Origin: Acidobacteriota bacterium
GTDB lineage: Bacteria; Acidobacteriota; Terriglobia; Terriglobales; Acidobacteriaceae
Length of the DNA: 40,191 nucleotides
Assembly (NCBI GenBank): GCA_003225215.1
Contig: QIBC01000022.1
Coordinates: 1 to 40,191 of the forward strand
Direction of reading: 5' to 3'
Shown: positions 18,017 through 24,406 of the stretch, one piece after another
Position numbering within the stretch: the first letter of the stretch is position 1
Layout of the letters: every line of letters starts with the position of its first letter
Program-made: the position numbers and the translations under genes
Notes under the pieces: model-generated
Told to the model about the DNA's origin: nothing
Seen by the model: only the letters and a program-made list of their open reading frames with translations
Database searches by the model: none

Positions 18017-18295
18017 TGTTGCGTCTTCTTCTGGTAGATATCGAGGATCCTGTCCATCTTCTCCGGCGTTACCTCCAAGTGAAAGTCATCGTAGCAACGA
18101 GTAGTAGCTGATCACGTTGCGAACTTCGAGTTCAGTCAGATCAACCCGCTTGGCAATGTCGGAAATCACGTCATCGGACAAATATCCGACCTCGTCCTGT
18201 GCATAGAGCAGAAGAGGAATAAGAGCAGAGCGCTTCCACGGATACTGCATCACGAGCTTCTGAAACCGCTGTTCCAATTCGGGCGAATATCGCAT
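18013..18295 (-). pseudogene. nuoE: NADH-quinone oxidoreductase subunit E with internal deletion
   Basis: NuoE (24 kDa subunit) carries the [2Fe-2S] cluster N1a in a thioredoxin-like domain. The start is intact: ATG at 18293-18295 overlaps the nuoD stop by one base (TGATG) and the first 69 codons give the helical N-terminal domain up to NVISYYSLLR. A TGA at 18086-18088 follows at once. In another frame, 18090-18013, the normal C-terminal end is present: DDFHLEVTPEKMDRILDIYQ and a few more residues, with its stop overlapping nuoF. Compared with E. coli NuoE (166 residues), about 70 central residues with all four cluster cysteines are missing, and the join is out of frame. Either a real deletion or an assembly error. 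Confidence 0.9.
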
Positions 18296-19500
18296 CAGCG
18301 ATCTATCTCTCCAAGCACAATGTCGATGCTGCCGATAGCAGCCACGACGTCTGCCAATAAACGACCTATGCAAAGCTTCTCGAGCGCCTGAAGGTTGGCA
18401 AGACAAGCCGATCTCATATGGACGCGATACGGTTTTGCAGTGCCATCGCTGCGAACGTAATAGCCCATCTCTCCGCGCGGCGACTCTACTCCCTGGTACA
18501 CCTCGCCGGCCGCGACTGCAAAGCCCTCGGTCACAATCTTAAAGTGATAGATGAGGGCTTCCATCTGCGTCTTCATCTTCTCGCGATCGGGCAATATCAC
18601 TTTGGGAGAGTCGGCCTTAAACGGGCCCTCGGGCATGCCTTCTAACGCCTGGCGTGCGATTTTGTTTGATTCGCGCAATTCCTGCACCCGCAGAAGATAG
18701 CGTGCATAAACGTCGCCATCTTTCGAGACCGGTACTTTGAATTTGAACTTTTCGTAGCCCGAGTAAGGCATATCACGGCGGAGGTCCCAATCGATTCCAC
18801 TGCCGCGCGCAGTCGGCCCGGTCACGCCCAGTGAAATACAATCTTCCGCCGTGAGGTAAGCCACGCCACGGGTTCGCTCGATCCAGATGGGATTGCTTGT
18901 CAGCAAACCTTCATATTCATCAATGCGATCCGAGAATTTGTCGATGAAATCCTTTACCTTGGCCCAAAAGTCCAAAGGTGGATCGAGCGAGACGCCTCCT
19001 ATGCGGAAGTAAGAGGTCATCATGCGCTGGCCAGCGACATTCTCAAAAATCTTGAGCAGTTGCTCGCGCTCGCGGAAGCAGTACAGGAACACTGTCATCG
19101 CTCCGATGTCGAGCGCGTGGGTGCCGAGCCACACCAGATGAGAATTGATACGAGTAAGCTCGTTGAGCAAAACACGCAAGTATTGCGCGCGAGGCGGGAT
19201 TTCAAGCTGAAGCAGCTTCTCGACGGCCAAGCAATACGTGAGATTGTTGGTCATCGGACACAGGTAGTCGATGCGGTCCGTTAGGGGAACCACCTGCTGG
19301 TAAAACTTTGCCTCACAAGTCTTCTCAATTCCCGTGTGGAGATATCCGATATCGGGAATGCACTTGACGACGGTCTCACCGTCAATCTCCAGCAAGAGTC
19401 GCAACACTCCGTGTGTCGATGGATGTTGCGGGCCCATGTTCAGGATCATGGTGCGATCCTGCGCCGGTTCGAGCACCGGTGTGGGATTCAGATGCGCCAT
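18295..19500 (-). CDS. nuoD: NADH-quinone oxidoreductase subunit D (49 kDa homologue)
   Basis: 401 residues, forms the quinone site together with NuoB. Family landmarks: NMGPQHPSTHGVLRLLLEID near the N-terminus, IGYLHTGIEKTCEAKFYQQ, DRIDYLCPMTNN, the LGTHALDIGAMTVFLYCFRE region and the C-terminal GSIDIVLGEIDR. Ends as normal for the family. It follows nuoC without a gap and is separate from it, not fused as in some gammaproteobacteria. Its partner NuoB is not encoded here. Confidence 0.97.
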   Translation of the reverse strand: MAHLNPTPVLEPAQDRTMILNMGPQHPSTHGVLRLLLEIDGETVVKCIPDIGYLHTGIEKTCEAKFYQQVVPLTDRIDYLCPMTNNLTYCLAVEKLLQLEIPPRAQYLRVLLNELTRINSHLVWLGTHALDIGAMTVFLYCFREREQLLKIFENVAGQRMMTSYFRIGGVSLDPPLDFWAKVKDFIDKFSDRIDEYEGLLTSNPIWIERTRGVAYLTAEDCISLGVTGPTARGSGIDWDLRRDMPYSGYEKFKFKVPVSKDGDVYARYLLRVQELRESNKIARQALEGMPEGPFKADSPKVILPDREKMKTQMEALIYHFKIVTEGFAVAAGEVYQGVESPRGEMGYYVRSDGTAKPYRVHMRSACLANLQALEKLCIGRLLADVVAAIGSIDIVLGEIDR

Positions 19501-19992
19501 TTAGCGATATCCCTCCACCGGATAATCCTTGCGTAATGGATGGCCTTCCCAATCCTCAGGCATCATGATGCGCCGCAGGTTCGGATGGCCAACAAAGCGG
19601 ACCCCGAAGAGGTCGAAGACTTCGCGCTCGAAGAAGTTTGCCGAGGGCCACAATCCCATGAGCGACTCGATTGACGGATCCCCGCCCGGCACCTTCGCGA
19701 TCAAACGCAGTCGCTCTTTTCGGGAATGTGAAAGCAGATTGTAGATGACCTCAAATCGGGGTTCTGAAGGGAAGACGTCTACGCAAGTGATGTCAGCAAG
19801 AAAATTGTATTTAGTCGCGGGATTCTCGCGGAGAATCTCGCAAGCCCCTCTGATATCAGCCCGGTTGACAAAGATAGTCAGTTCATCGCGATCAAATTTC
19901 GCCGATTCCACCAGGGAAGCGGCCTGAAGCGCCGCTACCGCTGGCCTGTCTTTGAGTTGATCAATTTCCGTGATTGGGGGCTGTGGCGCCAT
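19501..19992 (-). CDS. nuoC: NADH-quinone oxidoreductase subunit C (30 kDa homologue)
   Basis: 163 residues, peripheral-arm subunit. The family signature is complete: FFEREVFDLFGVRFVGHPNL followed by RRIMMPEDWEGHPLRKDYP at the C-terminus. The ATG at 19990-19992 directly follows the TAG of nuoA, so no nuoB lies between them. Confidence 0.97.
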   Translation of the reverse strand: MAPQPPITEIDQLKDRPAVAALQAASLVESAKFDRDELTIFVNRADIRGACEILRENPATKYNFLADITCVDVFPSEPRFEVIYNLLSHSRKERLRLIAKVPGGDPSIESLMGLWPSANFFEREVFDLFGVRFVGHPNLRRIMMPEDWEGHPLRKDYPVEGYR

Positions 19993-20445
19993 CTAGAAAT
20001 CCGTCTTCTCCGTAGTCGCGTTCCAGTCGAGTGCGCCCTTCTTCCAGATATAGAAGAAGCCGACGAGGACAATGCCGATATAGACGAGCATCTCCCAGAA
20101 GCCGAACATGCGCGCGCTGAAGTCCCTAGGACCCGCACCCAGTGCCGGTGCGATAGCAGCCGGCAGTTTGCGGTAGATCACAGCCCAGGGAATAAGGAAG
20201 ATCGCCTCAACATCGAAGAGGATGAACAGCATGGCGACCATGTAGAACTTAACGGAGAATCGTTGACGGGCGTCGCCGGTACCAACCATTCCGCATTCAT
20301 ACGCCTGCATTTTGGTGCGGCTATAACGGTGCTTTCCCAGGAGTGCAGAGAGAGCGACCATGCCTCCTGCAACCAGGCAAGCCACTACAATCTGCAAGAG
20401 AACCGGCAGGTAATTGACGTAATAAGGTAGAGGCTGGTTCGGCAT
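19993..20445 (-). CDS. nuoA: NADH-quinone oxidoreductase subunit A
   Basis: 150 residues, three transmembrane helices. Signatures: YECGMVGTGDARQRFSVKFY in the loop and FILFDVEAIFLIPWAV in helix 2, with the conserved acidic residues of the E-channel. First gene of the operon, about 45 bases downstream of a sigma70-type promoter. The ATG has no strong Shine-Dalgarno sequence in front of it. Confidence 0.97.
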   Translation of the reverse strand: MPNQPLPYYVNYLPVLLQIVVACLVAGGMVALSALLGKHRYSRTKMQAYECGMVGTGDARQRFSVKFYMVAMLFILFDVEAIFLIPWAVIYRKLPAAIAPALGAGPRDFSARMFGFWEMLVYIGIVLVGFFYIWKKGALDWNATTEKTDF

Positions 20446-20491
20446 AGAGGCCGTTATATAATGCGCGCCAACACTGACGTTGAAACATTTG

Positions 20492-20521
20492 ACTATAAGT
20501 TTCGCTGCGACGGAGTGTCAA
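20492..20521 (-). promoter_or_regulatory. Sigma70-type promoter of the nuo operon
   Basis: On the minus strand TTGACA (20521-20516) and TATAGT (20497-20492) are separated by 18 bases, a near-consensus promoter. Transcription would start near 20485 and leave a 5' leader of about 40 bases before nuoA. It lies in the 171-base region shared with the divergent gene at 20617. Confidence 0.7.
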
Positions 20522-20616
20522 GCGCAGGACACCAAATGAAGACTCTTGCAAAACATGATCTCTACGCGAGCGACAACCAGAATTGAATTTCGCAGGCGGC
20601 GCTATCACGGGACCCA

Positions 20617-21219
20617 ATGATTTTTGGCTTCAACACTGACGTAAAGCACGATCAGACCGTCTACCACGTCCAGAGCGAAGCGCGAAAAGCGGACCTGCTG
20701 TTGCAGACGATGGTATTTGTGAAGGGGCATTGCATTGGCAAATATGCGTCTTCCTATGCAGAGCAGGTTGGTAATCCCGGATTCTCTGAGGAGCACATTC
20801 ACGATCTCTTGAAGAAACAGCACCGAGAAGTGCTCGACGTAGTTAAGGCTGGTTCGATTGATCAATTCTTCCGCGGTCAGACAGAGATTCGCGATGCGGA
20901 AGGCGAGAGCCTCTCGGTTACATGGCTCAATTCTGATGAACCTGTTACCAGCAATAAGTTAACAATGCGCCTGCTCGTAAGCGATTCCGGCGTTGCTGTC
21001 GAGGGTGCGCTAGTCACGTCGCGATTACAGTATCCAGCCGGAGTTCCAATTCACTCGCAAGCGGTTAGCGAGCCGGACGGCCGCGTCGCGATCGAGTTGG
21101 ACTTGGAAGCAATGGACGGAAATGTACGCGACCCAGTCGTGTTCGTTCGGGCAACGCATGGGGAGCGGTCAGTCACTCGCAAGTACCGTCTCAAAGCCGA
21201 AAATAACGTTCTCAGCTGA
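20617..21219 (+). CDS. Conserved hypothetical protein
   Basis: 200 residues, no signal peptide and no membrane segment. The N-terminal part (IFGFNTDVKHDQTVYHVQSE, RKADLLLQTMVFVKGHCIGK, YAEQVGNPGFSEEHIHDLLK) is a pattern I recall from acidobacterial hypothetical proteins. The C-terminal part from about 105 looks like an immunoglobulin-like beta sandwich (LTMRLLVSDSGVAVEGALVT, PDGRVAIELDLEA, VRATHGERSVTRKYRLK). It is transcribed divergently from the nuo operon, but a functional link is not shown. Function unknown. Confidence 0.8.
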   Translation: MIFGFNTDVKHDQTVYHVQSEARKADLLLQTMVFVKGHCIGKYASSYAEQVGNPGFSEEHIHDLLKKQHREVLDVVKAGSIDQFFRGQTEIRDAEGESLSVTWLNSDEPVTSNKLTMRLLVSDSGVAVEGALVTSRLQYPAGVPIHSQAVSEPDGRVAIELDLEAMDGNVRDPVVFVRATHGERSVTRKYRLKAENNVLS

Positions 21220-21293
21220 ATCCTGCTGGCAATCAAACTACGCGGTATTCCGCTCAGATAGCCTCTCAGGACGACCAGTAACGCCGACCAACC

Positions 21294-21323
21294 GCAGAGG
21301 AAGCACCACGGTGCTTCCTCTGC
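21294..21323. terminator. Strong hairpin, possible bidirectional terminator
   Basis: A perfect 13-bp inverted repeat (GCAGAGGAAGCAC at 21294-21306, GTGCTTCCTCTGC at 21311-21323) with a 4-base loop, 75 bases after the stop of the hypothetical gene. No T run follows on either strand, so it is not a classical rho-independent terminator; it could stabilise mRNA ends or be a member of a palindromic repeat family. Confidence 0.5.
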
Positions 21324-21412
21324 AATGGCCCACACTCAAGAAAGTAGTGGAAAATCGTGCTGGTTGAGAATTCTGGGAAAGGCTTAGTTCAACGAAGTTG
21401 CCGAAGGTGAAA

Positions 21413-21523
21413 CTATCGAATCTCGAGAAGAAGGCAGCATGCGGCTATCCAACTCCAGAATGCGATAGTGTGCACGCCCATTCGAAACCAAAGATTATCG
21501 AGTAGCTTGTTGTTCTCAAACAT
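21413..21523 (-). CDS. Possible 36-residue membrane protein
   Basis: ATG at 21521-21523 lies 10 bases after GGAG and opens MFENNKLLDNLWFRMGV, then a hydrophobic stretch HTIAFWSWIAACCLLLEI, then Arg and a stop. The polar start followed by one membrane-length helix looks protein-like for a small single-pass protein. There is no recognised family; it could be chance. Confidence 0.3.
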   Translation of the reverse strand: MFENNKLLDNLWFRMGVHTIAFWSWIAACCLLLEIR

Positions 21524-21726
21524 CTAAGATGTGCTCCAAAATGTAGGGGTCTACTACGGCGGCGAGCTTCTGCTGCCTCAATAATTAAGCTTGAAAAGCG
21601 GCAAGATCGGAACGGGTAAACCTAGCTGAAGAGTCACTTTGGTAACAGGAACCGTCGCTAGTCTGTTCCAAATCGAGACTGGCGCGATCCACGTTTCCTG
21701 GGACCATGTACTGTTGGGCCGCTTAC

Positions 21727-22929
21727 CTACTGTTTTTGCGTGCTGTTTAGCTGCTCGAGTTGTTTGAGCTTTTCCCGAATGCTCGGTGAATTCGGGGCGT
21801 TGGGCGCCATGGTCAGATAAGCTCTCGCCTGTTCTACTGCTCCGGCAAAATCCTGCTTTCGCGCAAGAATGTCTCCGAGATAGAGAACCGCCATAGGTCT
21901 TCGGTGCTCGGTGTCAAGCGAGAGGAACCTGCGAAGGTTGCGCTCTGCATCGTCCATATTGCCCAGATTGAAACTTGCCACGCCGCTGAAGAAATAGGCT
22001 TCAGGGTAGGCGAGCGGAGCAAGTCTGTTCACCTGTTCACTTAAACGAACCGTATCCTTCCAGTTTTGCTGGTTCGCGGCAATTACGGCCAGCCCGAAGT
22101 AGGGCTTCGCATACTGAGGATCGGAGGCAATGGCCTGCTCGTAATCTTTGCCTGCTTGGTCTAGTTGCTTGGAACTCTGGTGAATCATGCCCAGCAGCGC
22201 CCATGCAGCTGCGAATTTGGGAAACTCCTGCACTGCTTTGTCGAGTTCCTTTTCGGCGTCCTTGAGATTCTCTTTAGAGATATCTTTCTGCGCCCTCTCG
22301 TAAGCCTTGCGAGCGTTGCTCGGCGCCTGCATGGTAGTGAGACTGATGGTTGTGCCACTGCCTCCGCCGAGACGCTGAAGAGTGATCGTATCCATGCGTA
22401 TCTCGCCGAAGCTGCCCTCGACGCGAATCATTACATTGCTGGATTGAAAGCCAGGCAGCATTGCCCGAAGCTCACACCCGATCAGGTCGCGCGGGTTAAC
22501 GCCACCCAGCCCTCCGCCCGGCGCCCCCATTCCGGAGCGACTTCCCGTGCCAAATCCACCCGAACCGCCGCTCTCTGACACATCTTGCAGCTCAAAGTTC
22601 TGGCCTAGCTGAATTTGGTAGTGTCCCTTGGAATCCGTATAACCCTCTTTGTGGGATGAGCCCCCGCACACTTTCTCGATCGCGACAGGCTCGGGAGGCG
22701 GTGTTCCATCCTGAAGAACGACGCTTCCGGAGATGTAGAGGATCTGACGCTCGGTTTGCGTATTGGGAAATCCAGTACCCGGCTGAGGAAGAGTAGGGGT
22801 GCTCGGCGTACTGGGTCTGGTTCCACTAGAAGGGCTCCCGCCGGAGCCGGCAGGTCGCTGGGCAGCGGTTGGTAAGCAGAGCAGGAAACCCGAAATGATT
22901 GCGACTGTAATGCGGATGGAGCTTGTCAT
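21727..22929 (-). CDS. Secreted TPR protein with carboxypeptidase-regulatory-like domain
   Basis: 400 residues. A signal peptide (about 1-23) is followed by a Ser/Pro/Gly-rich linker and a beta-sandwich domain at about 62-185 (LYISGSVVLQDGTPPPEPVA, TDSKGHYQIQLGQ, RAMLPGFQS), interrupted by a Gly-rich insert. From about 205 there are at least four tetratricopeptide-type repeats (ARKAYERAQKDISKENLKDA, AAAWALLGMIHQSSKQLDQA, AKPYFGLAVIAANQQNWKDT, AYFFSGVASFNLGNMDDAER). The plan is common in Acidobacteriota; it should act outside the inner membrane as a scaffold. No specific partner can be named. Confidence 0.88.
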   Translation of the reverse strand: MTSSIRITVAIISGFLLCLPTAAQRPAGSGGSPSSGTRPSTPSTPTLPQPGTGFPNTQTERQILYISGSVVLQDGTPPPEPVAIEKVCGGSSHKEGYTDSKGHYQIQLGQNFELQDVSESGGSGGFGTGSRSGMGAPGGGLGGVNPRDLIGCELRAMLPGFQSSNVMIRVEGSFGEIRMDTITLQRLGGGSGTTISLTTMQAPSNARKAYERAQKDISKENLKDAEKELDKAVQEFPKFAAAWALLGMIHQSSKQLDQAGKDYEQAIASDPQYAKPYFGLAVIAANQQNWKDTVRLSEQVNRLAPLAYPEAYFFSGVASFNLGNMDDAERNLRRFLSLDTEHRRPMAVLYLGDILARKQDFAGAVEQARAYLTMAPNAPNSPSIREKLKQLEQLNSTQKQ

Positions 22930-23135
22930 GAGCGCGCCCCTCTTTCCGGTTCCCGAAACGCTGGCCCGATTGCGCCTATGTTACGCCGATTCAGACGAAT
23001 TGCGGGAGAAAGTGGCTCGCATCCTTCGGGATAAGGCGGCGTTGTGACACAAGAACCAGATCGGCTTGCCCGCTTAAATCTCGGCTGGCGCGCCTGAGTT
23101 CCCGAAAGATTTCAGGATGCGAGGCCGCGAGTGAA

Positions 23136-23212
23136 TGGCGCGCCCTGAGAGATTCGAACTCCCGACCTTCTGATTCGTAGTCAGACGCTCTATCCAACTG
23201 AGCTAAGGGCGC
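23136..23212 (-). tRNA. tRNA-Arg (ACG)
   Basis: Complete cloverleaf on the minus strand: acceptor GCGCCCT/AGGGCGC, D arm AGCTCAGTTGGATAGAGC, anticodon stem TCTGA/TCAGA with loop CTACGAA (anticodon ACG, read as ICG after editing), T arm GGGAGTTCGAATCTCTC, and encoded CCA at 23136-23138. Confidence 0.95.
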
Positions 23213-23637
23213 GGTTTGCGCAATGAGAAGCGTAGAAGGAGAACTTTCGGAGACGAAAAAAATTATAACAGAGCGAACCCTAAGACCTGTCGATGCCTGC
23301 TAAATCCTTGTGAGCAAAGCAGAATTCGTTGAAGTAGCGGGAGGGACAGAGCCTCGAGTCTAGGGCTGCCCGTTTCCGGTGCAACGTCCGAGCAAAACCT
23401 ACACTCCGCACCAGCGAGTTCCAGAAAAGTTTACCGAGTGCGCCGCCGCGGATATCAGCTAAGTCCTGCATTTTGAGTACGTACCCAGTTGGCATTGGGG
23501 ATGCTTTCTCCCAGGACAGACGAAGTGGCGCGCAACGGGACGCTCTTGAGACTTACTCGGCCAGAGGATCTCTTGAGCGTCTCTTTGCTTTTGGGCAACT
23601 CTAGTTTCTTGTTCAATAGCGCGCTTCCGCTGCTTGG
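23213..23637. other. Intergenic region without recognisable genes
   Basis: About 425 bases between tRNA-Arg and the small ferredoxin-fold protein. A 71-codon open frame on the minus strand (23280-23495) has no recognisable motif or ribosome-binding site. The tRNA promoter should be near 23220-23270, but no clear consensus was seen. Confidence 0.35.
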
Positions 23638-23865
23638 CTAGACGAGTTCAATCTTCTCTCGAAGGTCCATGCCGGCCCGGCGCAGGATCGCAGCGACGGT
23701 TTTCTCACTCAGGCGCGACGCATCGTATTCGACGCGCACCATCTGCTGCGCTTCATTGAATTCAATTCTTCTCACGCCATAAACATCTCGCACGTAAGTT
23801 AAGGCACGTAATTCGTTCTCTCCGGGCGGTGTGCCGTAACGGAAAGCTACGTCAAGTTGTGTCAT
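23638..23865 (-). CDS. Small protein with heavy-metal-associated-like (ferredoxin) fold, no CxxC
   Basis: 75 residues with a beta-alpha-beta-beta-alpha-beta pattern: LDVAFRYG, NELRALTYVRDVYGVRRIEF, QQMVRVEYDASRLSEKTVAA, ILRRAGMD. This matches the layout of HMA metal-binding domains, where the AL..V..VYGVRRIEFN and VRVEYD..R pieces are typical, but the metal-binding GMTCxxC is replaced by RYGTPPGEN, so it probably does not bind copper in the usual way. It is transcribed away from the EVE/copper-ATPase pair; a link to metal handling is only suggested by position. Confidence 0.75.
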   Translation of the reverse strand: MTQLDVAFRYGTPPGENELRALTYVRDVYGVRRIEFNEAQQMVRVEYDASRLSEKTVAAILRRAGMDLREKIELV

Positions 23866-24016
23866 TCAAGTGTATTCCTCCAGAGACTCACTCCAAATTA
23901 GGGGGAGAAGACAACCAAGCGAGCTACGCCACCTTTAACAGACGATTCGTAATTTGGGCGATTTTGTGGCGCCGGTATATCGTTACTCAGAAACTTCAAG
24001 CCGAGAGGCTCCGAAA

Positions 24017-24397
24017 ATGAACTATCTGCTAAAAACCGAAGCTTCCGCCTACGCGTTCGCTGACCTTCAGCACGAACAGACTACCATTTGGGATGGCGTA
24101 ACGAATCCCGTCGCCCTCCGCAACCTTCGGACTATGAAGAGCGGCGACAACTTAGTGATTTATCACACCGGTGATGAGAAACGCGCCGTAGGAACCGCCT
24201 CGGTCGTCTCGGTAGATTCTTCGGACGCAAAAAATCCCAGAGTGAAAATCAAAGCCGGTAAGCCTATTTCGCAACCTTTAAGCCTGGCAGACATCAAGCA
24301 GAAGAAAGCATTTGCGGACTCGCCATTGGTGCGTCAAGGCCGACTAAGCGTAGTGCCGCTCACCGATGAGCAATACAAACTCCTCATTGGTTCCTAG
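24017..24397 (+). CDS. EVE domain protein (PUA-like)
   Basis: 126 residues. EVE domains have a PUA-like fold and are thought to bind modified bases in RNA or DNA. Visible motifs: NYLLKTEASAYAFADL (YWL-KTEP type start), TIWDGVTNPVALRNLRTMKS, GDNLVIYHTGDEKRAVGTA, VSVDSSDAKNP and PLSLADIKQ. The ATG at 24017 is preferred because it starts right at the domain; an upstream in-frame ATG adds 21 poorly conserved residues. It ends 9 bases before the P-type ATPase and is probably co-transcribed with it. Confidence 0.9.
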   Translation: MNYLLKTEASAYAFADLQHEQTTIWDGVTNPVALRNLRTMKSGDNLVIYHTGDEKRAVGTASVVSVDSSDAKNPRVKIKAGKPISQPLSLADIKQKKAFADSPLVRQGRLSVVPLTDEQYKLLIGS

Positions 24398-24406
24398 ATC
24401 ATAGAA

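Larger units (their letters stand above)
21220..21726. other. Intergenic region between convergent genes
   Basis: About 500 bases. It contains the strong hairpin at 21294-21323 and a possible 36-residue ORF on the minus strand at 21413-21523. Nothing else was recognised. Confidence 0.4.
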
